64,000 nucleotides of DNA, taken from assembly GCA_003290165.1 (NCBI GenBank), contig QNQO01005892.1, positions 1 through 64,000 of the forward strand, given 5' to 3'. Both the position numbers and the translations under genes were made by a program. Positions within the stretch are counted from its first letter, which is position 1, and each line of letters starts with the position of its first letter. The notes beneath the pieces are model-generated. The model was given only the letters and a program-made list of their open reading frames with translations. It was not told the origin of the DNA and did not search any database. Source of the stretch: Berberis thunbergii (taxonomy: Eukaryota; Streptophyta; Magnoliopsida; Ranunculales; Berberidaceae). This document shows, one piece after another, positions 53,813-64,000 of this stretch.

Positions 53813-53964
53813 TGTTAAGAGATTAAGAGAATACACTAATTCGATATCTTCACTGAAAGTAATACATGTATTTATATACAATCTATTGTATTTATACTAG
53901 GAAACTATATCAATTAGAATCTCTAATTGACAGCTTAATTGACAGCTATATACACACTGTAACA
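53813..53964 (-). repeat. 5' LTR of the copia element with primer site
   Basis: Minus-strand 152-bp repeat TGTTACAGTG…TCTCTTAACA with a TATA box in CTAGTATAAATACAATAG (complement near 53883-53900). The tRNA-Met primer site TGGTATCAGAGC (complement of 53801-53812) is directly adjacent. Confidence 0.95.
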
Positions 53965-53969
53965 GAAGG

Positions 53970-55122
53970 CATAAATGATGATCAAACACAAACATCCACA
54001 ATATCTCAAATAAGTAACTCCATTCCACCCCTATCATAAGCTTTTTCCATATCTAATTTTGAGAATAACATTTCCACCAAAAGTTTTTTCCCCCAATCTC
54101 ACGCTTCAATTCCTGAGCTAAGCTAATGTTTTCAGTTGTAAGTCTTCCTTTAACAAACACTCTTTATTGTTGTCATACCAATTCTGAAAGAAAAAACGCC
54201 AAGCAATTGCAAAGGATTTTGCTAAAAGCCTTGTACACAACACTACATACGCTTATGGGATGAAACTCACCAAAATGACTTGGAGACTCCACCTTAGGAA
54301 TAATATAGATACAGTTAGCTGGAAATGATCTTGAAAAAACAACCCAAAATAAAACACGTTGTTGCTAACAAGTCATCCTTGACAATTTCCCAGCACGCCT
54401 GAAAAAATTGGAGGTAAACTCATCTGACCCCGCAGTGCTATCTTAAGGTATACTAAACACTGCTTCTTTACCTCACTCGTAGTTGGAGTGCAAGAGATAA
54501 AAGCATTGTCCTTGCGTGAGATAATTTTAGGGATACAGTCTAGATCAATGCCTTGGGAAGAGAGTAAAGACTTGTAAAAACCATTCGCTTCCTTCATAAT
54601 TTTCTTCGGATATGATACGATACCCCATCTGATAAAGTGATCTTTGAAATTTCCCTACGCTTCTATTTAATTTTGACCGAAGCAAAAGTACTTCGAGCAT
54701 GTGTCTTCGTCTTTAATATCCCTAACTATTGACTTTTGTTTCCAATGGACATCTTCCTACGATAACGTTATTTTGTATTCTGCCTCACACATATTAAAGT
54801 TCATTATAGCTTGAGTATCACAAGGATCAACGGACACAAAATTCCCACATTCTCATCTCCTCTTTGAGTCTTCTAAGTTATTGAAAATATTGCCAAAGAC
54901 TTCTTTATTTCATTTTTTCAATTTGCTCGCATCCTTTTCTTTTTAATATCTAAGGGAACCAAAGCATCCGTTTGAGGTACCACTGCATTCAAGAATTTTC
55001 CACAAACAAATAGAAATCATCATACCAAATCCACATATCTGAAATCTAAATAAGGACGTACCGTATTTTGGAGCTAGGGTAAAGTTCCAACTAGAGGTGC
55101 ATGATCAAAGCATATCCGCAAT
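53970..55122 (-). pseudogene. LINE endonuclease end and reverse transcriptase N-terminal half
   Basis: Minus strand: DHAPLVGTL near 55105-55075, the SDH-type end of the apurinic endonuclease. Then EVKKQCLVYLKIAL and SDEFTSNFFRRAWEIVKDD (about 54470-54360), the approach to the polymerase. Finally LKLDMEKAYDRGGMELL (about 54065-54015) has the first catalytic Asp block (KLDMxKAYDR). Several frame changes and stops are present. The copia element begins 50 bp further on, and the LINE resumes at 49376. Confidence 0.7.
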
Positions 55123-56602
55123 CAAGGATGCATGGACTCGGACTTGGACACAGATACGACACGACAATTCGGCAATTTTCAAAAAAATAGGACTCAGCGA
55201 CACGGTCGTCAAACTTAATTTTTTAATATATTTTTTTTTGTAACTCATAAGAACATAAAATCGTAAATAAATTAATAATACTTTTGAACAATCCAACATT
55301 TCAATAAAACATTCAAATTCATTCATTCAAATTTACAAATACATCATAAAGTCAAGCTCAACTGCTCAAGTCATACTCATAAAGCATATGCAATATAATT
55401 TCATTAACTTGATAATGTAAATAAAATGTAAATTGATAATTTCAAAAACTCACCAGCGAGGCGGCTACATCTCTTCTTCTTTATTAACTAGCGGATCAGT
55501 TGTCACATTTTCTTCATCCAACAGTCCAGCCTCTAGCTCAGCTTCATCAAGTGAAAGACTGGCAATCTCAAGCACTCCAGTAGCATCCAAATCCAATGAA
55601 TCAATAGTATCTTCTGCAATATCCCACATCCTTGTCTCACCTTCTTTGTACTCTTGTACACCTCCATCTAAGGTTTCCCCCACCTTCACTTGGTCTTCTT
55701 AATATTGTCACATGCTTCCAAAGATCATCTCCAGTTACTTGGCCTAAAATCAGTTTTAGTTTCTTATTTAGTTTTCAGCCAATAGGTGCAAGCTCAATAT
55801 GGGGTATTTGAAGTATTTCATGCATGCTTTCATATATATGCAGCACAGCAAAAAAGGAATCGCAGGAAAAAAAAACAGAAAAAAAGAATCGCAAGAGAAA
55901 AAAAGAAACGAAATACAAATCACAAGATCAGGAAATCGCAAAAAAGGAATCGCAGGAAAAAAAAACAAATGAAATCGAATTGATTGATCGATCGATCTCA
56001 TAAATCAATCTTAGGAAGATCGATGAAATTGCAGGAAACAATAACATAGAAAATAGCAGGAAAAAAAGAAAAACAAACAAACAAAATCGATCGATCCTGT
56101 CGATCGATCGAAGGTACCTGGTGTTGATGAGGATGCCATAGATCCTATCGATCAATCTATCCCTCTCTGTTGAATGCGTATTCTCTTCAGTCCTCTCTGT
56201 CGAAATCAGTCGAAATCGATATCTTCGTCAGTCAAAATCGATCGATTGATTGGATTCTTTGTTTCGACTTCTCTTCTCTCTATCTCCGTCTCTCGATCTC
56301 TCTACCTCCGGTCCTCCGTCGATCGATTTAGGGTTAGGGTTTGCCTGAGGGAGTTAGGGTTTTTTTCGAGTTTCCTGTGCTCTGTGGGAGAGGAAGGATC
56401 GGGCGATGATTTAATTGCAATTTTTGAAGTCAACGAATTTTTACTAGTCTGGCCGAGTCCGGACCGTGTCCAACCTAGTCAACGAATTTTGACCGTTGAC
56501 CTCGTGTCCAATACGTGTTCAGCGCGAGTCGGGCGGGAATCTGTGTCCGACACGCATTTGACGCGTGATACGGAGGTTTTCCGAAAAGTCGGTGCATCTT
56601 TG
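55123..56602 (-). mobile_element. hAT transposon derivative (1.5 kb)
   Basis: A perfect 8-bp target duplication TCCGCAAT occurs at 55115-55122 and 56603-56610. Ends are CAAGGATGCATGGACTCGG and, on the complement, CAAAGATGCACCGACTTTTC, imperfect inverted repeats. Subterminal zones share GG(A)CACAGAT and CGACAC motifs. The interior has GATCGATC-rich stretches (55983-56330), A-rich runs, and one piece of transposase-like coding sequence. It is inserted in the LINE endonuclease region, whose frame resumes on the other side. Confidence 0.85.
55462..55689 (-). pseudogene. C-terminal fragment of a hAT-type (DUF659-like) transposase
   Basis: A minus-strand frame of 74 codons is rich in acidic residues, with YKEGETRMWDIAEDTIDSLD and GVLEIASLSLDEAELEAGL. 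This acidic tail resembles the extreme C terminus of plant zinc-finger BED/DUF659 hAT proteins. The dimerisation domain and catalytic core are missing. Its position inside an element with 8-bp duplications supports the family call. Confidence 0.45.
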
Positions 56603-56610
56603 TCCGCAAT

Positions 56611-56770
56611 AGATGTTCCACCTGGACCAACGGGAAGAAACCAGCCACTGAGAATTGACCAGCATTCTATCAATACAAGTCCAAACATGTTTTCTCAGTT
56701 CCTTATTATTACCATGAACTTTTGACCTTTATAGCCACAATCTAACAAACCACAATCAGTCAAACATGAG
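56611..56770 (-). pseudogene. LINE endonuclease fragment
   Basis: Minus strand: LTDCGLLDCGYKGQKF, then in the next frame HVWTCIDRMLVNSQW, matching the D(C)GLxDLGFxGxxFTW and RLDRxLxNxxW blocks of the LINE apurinic-type endonuclease. The SDH motif follows on the other side of the hAT insertion (55105). The upstream end is cut by the CACTA terminus at 56771. Confidence 0.65.
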
Positions 56771-58354
56771 CACTACACCAAAATGGGTAATTAGCAACAT
56801 CAATATTTTTTAATTTGCAACTCTTTATTATGTTAGAAGTCGTGTAACCCAAAAAGATTGAGTTAAGTTACTATTAATAATTTTAATAAATATATTATTA
56901 ATTGCTACGTTCGTCTTAGATCTTTGTTCAATTCATCTTGGATCTCTGTTGATTTCCACATTACTCTATGTCACTTTGATTGATCCCTGTTGATCCTTAG
57001 TTTGTGTTGTGAAGTAGATGTGTTTTGATGGCGAGAAAAGAGTATCAAGGTAATTATCAGGTAATCTTATTTTGAGGTGGAATCCGTTTGAAATTGCATT
57101 TTCATAGCTTATTTGTTGAATTGATGTTTGAATAGCTTAATGATTAGGTTAATTAGAACAATGATTGTATTGGAATTAGATGAGAGATTCGATTGAGTTT
57201 CAAAGAATTGCTCAATTTGATAGTATTTTAAACCTTTTTTTTTGTTGATGTTTATATAATCAAAGAATAGCTCAATCTGTAAGTATTTTTTTTTAATGTT
57301 TATATAATCAGGTAGTCAAGTAAAGCATAGTAGTTCATGGTAAATCACAACTGAATTGAATGCCAGTAGTTTAACAAGTAGGTGTATAAGTTCGTACGGT
57401 TTTCATTTTGTAGGTTCTTTTTCAATATCCATTGATAATAGCTGGAACCATATAGTTTATGAAGGATGAGATCGTCAATCTTATGTGAGGATAATATGGT
57501 TCTAGTTTCACCATTTTTACTGACGAGTGATTTCCAGTACTACTATTGTGCCTAACATATTTTCCCTTTTAAACCATACATATTTAGTTTATTTGGTTTG
57601 CATAGATTTGTGGAGTGGTTGTATCCAAGTATCTCCTGCAAACTTGGAAAGTAGTTATAAATGAATCGGTACCGCAAGTCTTTGTCCTGAAAGAAGAGAT
57701 AATTGAAAAGTTACTCTGTTAACAACAAGATGGTCGGAGTGAAAAGTAAACAAGTGCAATTAAGAAAACAGACAAACAAAAAAAGATCGGAGGAAAGGCA
57801 TTGTTACAACACATTAGCTTAGTGACCAATAAGCAAGAAAAAGCTAAATAAGTAGTTGTCAAACAGAGAGTTCATTTAGTTATAGCCAGCATAGACGACG
57901 AATTCATGGCGACTGGCATCTTACATGAGATTGATATAACAAGTTAGCTACCTGCTACAAATTTATTTCATGAATACTCAATTTCTGGACCTACCACCTA
58001 TAAACAAGAGAAACCTCAACAAATGCCCAATATGCTAATTACAGGCCCTCATGGCCTCTGTCATGCCATATTGTGTATACAACACATAAAGTAATATTAT
58101 ATGAAAGACCATGTTTCTTTCCTTTTATAGATTTACTTCTTTTTATATATTTTTGTGAGTAAGAGTGCTTTTTTTGTTTAGCATACAGTCAGTTTTTGAG
58201 AAATAGTTATGATATTAAGTTTTCTTAGTACCTGTCAATCCAAATGTGAATGACTCCACCCATAAGTTTTTCAGCTTAAGAAACAATATGATATAAGTGG
58301 ATATCAGCAACCCAAATGTTTTCTAAATTACGGCTGACAAAGCAAAGCACTTAC

Positions 58355-59231
58355 CAGATGGCCAATAACAACTGGTGCATTCTGGAGAACAAAATGTAAG
58401 AAATTATCTACTCTTTTCAAGATCCGAGACAACTCTTCTACTGGTGAGGATCGCTTTTCTCGATAATTTATGTTCTGCAACTTCTCAACGAGTATTTGCT
58501 CTCTGAATACTCGCCTCCAACAATTTATCCAATTGCATGGCCTGCTGCTTCCAGTATTTAATTTATCTAACCGCACTGTCTCCTCTACAAGAACAGGAAG
58601 ATCATAAGAGCATTGGTTTTAGCCATCTTGAAGAGTTCCTATTAACTAAAGATTTACTCATAATTAGATAAAAAGTAACCTGTTATGTCTATCTTTTTTA
58701 TTAAGTTCCGTTTCCTTAGCTTTCTGCACAGCTATCTCCTCTTGCAACGTTGTCATCTTTTCTCTTTTTATCACCTGGAGCAATAAATAGCATGAAATAT
58801 GTTTCCTAATGAATCTCATTTTGTGCTGTAGGTTTTGCTTGTCAGGGTTTTCGGATTGTATGATCAGGTAGCCTTATATGTTTATTTTGCAATGAATTAC
58901 TTTTTCTTTTCGTTTGTGATTTACATCGTGATAGAATGCTAAGTGTTGATTTCTGGAAATGAATTTAATATCTGGAATGTATATGTTTTTCCTACTTTTT
59001 TGTATCTTGTAATGACAGACTGCATTTATTTCTAAGTCCTTATTTCTAACCATGATTCTAATCACTCTATGAACAGTGTCTCTGAAAAAAATTAGATTTC
59101 ATTTCTACTAGTTTCTATTTCCAAGGAGAAATTGACTAGTCAACTTAGAGAATAAATAAATAAATACAGAAATTTACTTCTTGATCAACATGCCTATCTC
59201 CAAAGTGATATTGAATAGCTTTCTCACACTG
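58355..59231 (-). pseudogene. captured exons resembling plant histidine kinase 5 (CKI2/HK5-type)
   Basis: Three minus-strand exon-like blocks have splice-like borders. 59231-59178 (acceptor TTTTCACAG) gives QCEKAIQYHFGDRHVDQE. 58774-58680 (acceptor CTCCAG, donor CAG|GTTACT) gives KREKMTTLQEEIAVQKAKET. 58584-58355 (acceptor TTGTAG, donor CTG|GTAAGTG) gives YWKQQAMQLDKLLEASIQ, then SSPVEELSRILKRVDNFLHF and NAPVVIGH, with one frameshift. The order and wording resemble the coiled-coil region leading into the PAS-like domain of plant histidine kinase 5. The kinase and receiver domains are absent. Introns are kept, so capture was from genomic DNA. They lie antisense to the transposase. The gene identity rests on memory of the family. 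Confidence 0.5.
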
Positions 59232-59349
59232 CTGTGAAAACAGACTAGTAAGTGATCTTCTTTAGTATAAAAAACCATTGAAAGAAGAGATATCTAATAC
59301 TTCTTTTCTATTATTGTAATGCATTTATTGTTATTAGTTTTTTTCCATA

Positions 59350-62230
59350 ATGTCATTTCCAAATAGAAAAGAGTGGATGAATGAAAAAGATAGAAAAGGT
59401 CCAATGTATAGTGAGGAAGTCCTTGACTTTCTCAATTTTGTTAAGAAGAATGGTGGTGGACTTGAACTATTTGTTTGCCCATTTAAAGTGAGTCGAAATG
59501 GGAAGGGGAACAGGGACTTGAAAACAATCCAATTTCCTTTACACCAGCATGGCATAGATCAGTCTTATACTTCTTGGATTTTTCACGGTGAGAAGGAAAT
59601 GATGAAACAAAAACGATTTTCAAGCCCAAAGCATGTTGAGGAAAGTGATGATTCTGATGTGTTTGGGATGGGAAAACTTGTTGATGACGCTTATGGAGTG
59701 CACCAAGGGGCAAGTAGTGATGTTAGAATTGACAATGATGAGGGAGGAAGTTCTAAGGTTCCGATTGATTTCCACATCCCTATGGATTGCAGTTAAAAGT
59801 CTCTAAAAGAGAAAAGAAAGGAACCACTTTATCTTTCATGTCCAAATAATGTGTCAATGTTATGTGCAATTGTCGAATTGCATAACTTAAAGTTACAATT
59901 TGGTTGGTCGGGCAACAACATGACTTAATTCTTGAAATTGTTCAAAAGATTGTTGCTAGAAGGTAACGCATTGCCAGAAAAAAGTACACTGAGATGTAAA
60001 AATTAATTAAAGAGTTGGTTATGAATCATAAGTCCTATCATGCGTGCTATAATCATTGCATTTTGTTTTGGAATGAACATGCACAAAGAAAAATGTCTAG
60101 TATGTGGGACACCAAGATATAAAACACCCATAAACAATGGTAAAAAACAAAAGGCCATGAAAGAGCCAATGCTAGTGTTAAGACATTTCCCTCTTATTCC
60201 GAGGCTCAAAAGATTGTATTTTGTTCCTTGGATAGCGCATGAATGACTTGGCATAGTCGAGCAAAGTCTTCGTCAGATATTATGCGTCATCCAATTGATT
60301 CATCGTCATGGAGTATGGTAAATCGTAAATGGCCTCAATTTGCTGAAAAAGAGTGTACTGTCAGGCTTGGGTTAGCATCAAATGGATTTAACCCATTCGG
60401 TATTCAAAGCAATGTGCTTAGTTGTTGGCTAGTAATATAAATCCATTCGGTATTCAAAACAGTGTTCAATTGTTGGCCAGTAATCATAGTTCCTTATAAT
60501 CTTCCACCTTCAATCTGCATGAAAAAGGAGTTTTCCATGTTGTCTTTGTTGATATCTGGGCGAAGGACTATAGGGCAAGACATTGATGTTTTCCTTCAAC
60601 CCTTCATAGACGAGTAAAAGCAGTTGTGGGATGATAGAGTGTCAGCTTTTAACTCAATACACCAAACGTGATGTCACATTGAAAGCTATGCTATTATGAT
60701 CGACTCACAACTTTCCTTATATGGAAACTTATTGGGTTGTACAAAACATGGTTGCTTTGCTTGTCCTATTTGCGCGGAGGAGACTGAATCCATCAATCTT
60801 TAGCACAGTAAGAAGATATACTACTTAGGTTGTCGAATATTCCTTCCAACAAATCACAAACTTAAGAGGGATAAGCACAATTTTAAACATGTTAAACACG
60901 GAAGGTCTCCAAGACAATTATCCGGTTCAGAAGATCAACAAAAAGGTGGCTCGCATTAGGTATGTACCTGGCAAGTATAAATTTCCAAAGCGGTTTGGTA
61001 AGAAGCGCAAGACAATAAATGATGAGGAAGTTGAACAAAATAGGGCATGGTATAAAAGGTTGATCTTTTTTATTTGTCTTACTGGAAAGATCATAGAACA
61101 TAGAGTTAGACACAATTTGGACGTTATGCACATTGAAAAAATGTTGCAGAACATCTAATAAATACTATATTAGATGCTAAAGAAAAAAAAAGATGGGATA
61201 GATGCTTGCAAGGATATGGTGGCCATGAAGATTCACAAGAAGTTGTGGTTGAAAGAAGATGAAGTCACTGGAAAGGCGATAGTTCCAAAAGCACCATTTT
61301 CTTTTAGTATAGAAGAAAAGAAACAATTCTACCAAATTATGATGGACTTGAAGTTGCTTTCGAAGTTTTCCTCAAACTTGAGCAATAATGTCACCATTGA
61401 ACCACCTAGTTTGAAATCAATGAAGTTTCATGACTATCATGTGATTATGGAATACTTGTTGTCGGTGTTTGTTCAACATGCATTTCCAAAACACAAAGAA
61501 TTGAGATCATCCATTCGTCAGATAAGTCTACTTTTCAGATTGTTGTGCTCAAATGTATTTTGTCGAGGTGATCTTGCTGCAGCAAAAGTGAGTTTGATAG
61601 AAGCACTTTGTGTATTGGAAAAATATTTCCCTCCATTCTTTTTCGCTGATGATGCGTTGCATTGCGGATTAGTAAAATTCCATTGAATGGTGAATTTTTC
61701 TCTTAGAAATTATATGGCTTCATGGTATGACAATAATTCGTTCACATTTTCGTGGTTTCAAATAGATTGATGAAGCGGCATAACGACAAATCATGAAATA
61801 TGAGATATGTTGAAGTGTCCATTGCGGAGGCATATATAGTAGATTAATCCATTCTCTGGTGCATCAAATTTATGGAAAATCCAGCCATAGGAACTCACAG
61901 AGGCAACCGTGAAACTTTCATAGATGAAGATGAGTATGCTGACGAATGACCTTTGTCATATGGCAAGGAAATCACCTTAACCCATTTACAATTCACACCA
62001 GTACGTAAATTGGTTTCAAAACACTATGATGAAGCTGATGAATATAGTAAGTTTGTTGAAGGTTATATTATACGCAAACATTATATTTACTAATTAAATT
62101 TTATTTTCTTACAACGTGATCAAACTATTATAGGTAGTATGATTTCGTTTATGTGCGAACACAAAAAAGGAAAACACCGAAGGAAATAGATGATGGGTTT
62201 CCTGTTTAGTTGTGCGAAGAGGTAAAAAAA
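59350..62230 (+). pseudogene. CACTA transposase (TNP2 type), frameshifted
   Basis: ATG 59350 opens a Transpos_assoc-like domain: RKEWMNEKDRKGPMYSEEVL, FVCPFKVSRNGKG and HQHGIDQSYTSWIFHGE. Then come KCLVCGTPRYKTP, LRHFPLIPRLKRLYF, TWHSRAKSS, MRHPIDSSSW and VRLGLASNGFNPFG (60090-60420), CMKKEFSMLSLLISG and IDVFLQPFIDE, then GCFACPICAEET: the Transposase_21 catalytic region. Later frames have DYHVIMEYLLSVFVQHAFPK and EALCVLEKYFPPFF (61430-61640), the DUF4218 module. Frame changes and stops are frequent (about 59796, 60245, 60440, 60617, 61157). Block order is intact over 2.4 kb. Confidence 0.85.
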
Positions 62231-62302
62231 TTTGTGTGCAACTTGAGCCTTTTAAATAACATCCTTTTTTTTTCTTCTTAAACAACAGTTACAAAATGCG
62301 AA

Positions 62303-62974
62303 TGATACCGATGTAGTCGATTCCTACTATCATTCTTTGCTGCTTACCTAGACTTGAACAGGTAGCAAACGTGAGCCAAGGACCACCGTGTGGTAGCTGA
62401 TGGCACTCCAATGCTTAAGTTAGATAAGGCTTAGGAGAGACTTAAAACTGTAAACTGAGATTATGTAGATTACCTTTAGTTCATCGACCTTCTCTCCCTT
62501 TTATAGTGTAGGAGTCCTTGTTCGGCTAGGCTTTTGGTAGTATAATTTAGGGAAAGTGATCTTGCTGTGGAAATCCTTTTCTAACTGAGAGCTGTCCATG
62601 TGGGATAGTTTTCCTACACGACTCGTGCTTTTAGATCTGTGAGAGGTTTACCTTTTTGAGTGTTGCCCTTGCCCGACTTATACTCTGATATATGTTTTCT
62701 AGTAAGATCCAATGTGTTGATGGTCTGCCTGTCTTCGGTAGATCTCTCAGATACTTGCTTAGAGGTCTTAAGAGTATTGGGCCTAATCGCATGGCGTGTG
62801 AGCTTACTAGCTTATTGCAACTCAGACCTGACTGTCTGGATTCTGCCAATGATGGGCTTAGTTCTGTTTGGGCCTCGTTGAATCGAGCGTGCAATCGAGC
62901 CTCCTTAATTCTGTTGATGAGATTATCATGACACGTGTATAGTGTTGATCAAAGGATGGTTTGGTGCATCATCA
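62303..62974 (-). repeat. LTR of Tat-like copy D
   Basis: On the minus strand it begins TGATGATGCACCAAACCATC and ends GACTACATCGGTATCA, 672 bp, and aligns with the LTRs at 18333, 40469 and 7480. A promoter-like CACTATAAAAGGGAGAG lies on the complement near 62495. A purine-rich GGGAGAGCAGC is immediately upstream on the minus strand, so this is a 3' LTR. It interrupts the CACTA element. Confidence 0.7.
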
Positions 62975-63248
62975 GCTGCTCTCCCGAGTTAGTGAGCCAT
63001 CCAATCGAGCCACTAAATCGCTTTGATAGACTTAGTATAGTTGTGATGATTGAACCCAAACCGTTGTCTTGAGCGGCGATTTCGTGACCGTTCATTAAGA
63101 AGAAGGGGTATGACTGCCTGGTGCTTATATAAGTTGTCGTTTTGTGAGAGGGAGTCACTTCACCTTGTATTTCTTTTACGTCATTTCTTTTATATGTTTT
63201 CTTTGTTGTAAATCTCTCTTTGTTTTTCTAAAAGTTAAAACTCTCATC
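62975..63248. promoter_or_regulatory. possible promoter region of the antisense extra ORF, copy D
   Basis: These 274 bp separate the LTR from the plus-strand ORF. A TATA-like GCTTATATAAGTTGTC at about 63123, followed by a CT-rich leader and the ATG at 63249, could serve it. This is inference from spacing only. Confidence 0.35.
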
Positions 63249-64000
63249 ATGGTGGACATCGTCGAACTTACCCTCGGACAGAACAAGCTCTATGCTTGCC
63301 ATACTTTTTACCGAAAACAGAAGGGGTCTGATTTGGATAAGCTTCATGCAGACTATGGGATTCCTAAGGACTTGCAACTTACCCCATTGAGTGCTACTCA
63401 CAATCCGTTGATGTCTTCGCAGGGGTTCATTGCCTGACACAACAACATGTTCCAAGCAGGGCTTTGTTTTCCAGTTTCGGAGGATATTTGGCGCTTCTTT
63501 GCGCACCTTCGTATTTCTCCCGCTCAAATGGAAGTTGGTGGGTTCAGAACTTTGATTGATGTCCTTATCAAGGCCAAGCTTGCTGGCCATCTCTTGACTC
63601 CGCGGATACTCCAATTGTTGACTTCTCCTTGTCTTAATGCCTATGGAGTCTGTTTGTTGAGTACTCCGAAGTGTTTGGGTTCCTTGTCTGCTGACTTTTA
63701 AGTTTTGGCAAGAGCGTTGTTTTTTGGCTTTTTCTAATTCCTCGTACTTCAAGGTGGATAGGAGGCATCTTGTCAGACACTTCAAATTCGATCTCGGTGA
63801 GTGCAACGTTTCTTATTATTTTATGCTTCCATTTGCTTTCACAGAAACTAACGAGTTGTCTTGTTCTGTGCAGGTAAATTCGTGGCTCCAATTCTTAATG
63901 AGGAGTCGGTGAGGATTGTGTTTAACGAGCTTCCCTTGATTATTGTTGAGGAGGTCATAGCCGCAGACACGTAGTGTGGAGTTTATTGTTCATGTACTTT
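63249..64000 (+). pseudogene. antisense extra ORF of Tat-like copy D (Transposase_28-like), partial
   Basis: ATG 63249 gives MVDIVELTLGQNKLYACHTF, KLHADYGIPKDLQLTPL, a TGA at 63435, then AGLCFPVSEDIWRFFAHLRI, SPAQMEVGGFRTLIDVLIKA and RILQLLTSPCLNAYGVC. After another stop come FKVDRRHLVRHF and NSWLQFLMRSR. Block by block it parallels the minus-strand gene at 40408-38772 (GIPPAQLVPNG, IILIRAKES, RVIQLLTSHRLTDHAVC). Transcribed on the strand opposite to its LTR, it is the same antisense extra ORF of the Tat group. Its role is unknown. The gene runs off the window and has at least two stops; the AG|GTAAATTC near 63873 may be a splice site. Confidence 0.6.

Larger units (their letters stand above)
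49377..53964 (-). mobile_element. complete Ty1/copia retrotransposon carrying an SR splicing-factor fragment
   Basis: LTRs of 152 bp lie at 53813-53964 (5') and 49377-49528 (3'). They differ at five positions by hand count. A perfect 5-bp target duplication GAAGG lies at 49372-49376 and 53965-53969. The primer site TGGTATCAGAGC is the complement of 53801-53812, and the polypurine tract TTGAGGGGGAG abuts the 3' LTR. Pol is nearly intact, with a single in-frame TAG. The gag zone between primer site and protease instead holds an RRM-containing SR-protein fragment and low-complexity DNA. It is inserted in the LINE reverse transcriptase. Short LTRs and compact size fit a small copia lineage; the lineage itself I cannot name. 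Confidence 0.95.
41503..56770 (-). mobile_element. L1-type LINE broken into pieces by six insertions
   Basis: Minus-strand order, high to low coordinates: endonuclease (56770-56611 and 55122-54991), reverse transcriptase (54900-53970, 49376-49137, 47933-47480), zf-RVT-like and RNase H domains (47480-45950), 3' untranslated DNA (45949-45551, 42635-42553, 41805-about 41530). It ends in an A/T tail of TAAATAAATAAA type (about 41503-41527). Gaps are occupied by elements with target duplications, which lets the LINE sequence be followed across them. Frames are decayed throughout. The 5' end is not seen; it lies at or beyond the CACTA end at 56771. Confidence 0.8.
56771..62302 (+). mobile_element. 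CACTA (En/Spm) transposon with TNP2 gene and captured host exons
   Basis: The left terminus CACTACACCAAAATGGGTAA at 56771 fits the CACTA consensus. The interior carries antisense host-like exons (58355-59231) and a plus-strand TNP2-type transposase (59350-62230). The right terminus is not visible: a Tat-like LTR begins at 62303, so the rest is displaced beyond the window or lost. The 2.5 kb before the transposase otherwise holds AT-rich DNA with a short leader-like stretch (56930-57060, GTATCAAG|GTAATT). Confidence 0.75.

Overview
This window looks like nuclear DNA of a flowering plant, probably a eudicot, from a repeat-dense, gene-poor (heterochromatin-like) region. Almost every interpretable base belongs to a transposable element or to a host-gene fragment caught inside one. 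I see no intact conventional host gene, no tRNA or rRNA gene, and nothing bacterial or organellar. The species cannot be named from the sequence.

Layout. 1-8172: a minus-strand Tat-like Ty3 element (copy C: LTR, gag, protease remnant) interrupted by miniature LTR elements (TRIMs) and a decayed 3.1 kb LTR. 8370-9750: a Pack-MULE-like element with about 240-bp terminal inverted repeats around a piece of a leucine-rich-repeat receptor kinase gene. 10.67-10.85 kb: a GRAS-family fragment. 11.05-11.44 kb: a foldback palindrome. 11.4-15.6 kb: decayed LTR-like and tandem-repeat DNA. 15.6-18.3 kb: a PIF/Harbinger element with both of its genes in decayed form. 18.33-41.15 kb: a second Tat-like element (LTR, gag, protease, tandem repeats, an antisense extra ORF, LTR) interrupted by a non-autonomous LTR element (22.05-25.63 kb) and by a complete 9.6 kb chromodomain Ty3 element (29171-38771, target duplication GACTT).

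41.5-56.77 kb: one minus-strand LINE (endonuclease, reverse transcriptase, zinc-finger, RNase H, tail) cut into pieces by six later insertions. These are a hAT MITE, a CACTA-like deletion derivative, a tRNA-type SINE, a 1.2 kb hAT-like element, a complete 4.6 kb Ty1/copia element and a 1.5 kb hAT element. Each shows target duplications of the length its class predicts. 56.77-62.30 kb: a CACTA (TNP2) transposon carrying antisense exons that resemble a plant histidine kinase (HK5/CKI2 type). 62.30-64.0 kb: a third Tat-like element (LTR plus antisense ORF).

The most interesting object is the copia element at 49377-53964. It has near-identical 152-bp LTRs, a perfect 5-bp target duplication, a primer site, a polypurine tract and an almost intact pol. 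Where gag should be it carries an intronless fragment of an SC35-like SR splicing factor (RS segment plus RRM). Several DNA and RNA elements in this one window therefore hold host-gene pieces: an SR protein, a histidine kinase, an LRR kinase and perhaps a GRAS protein.
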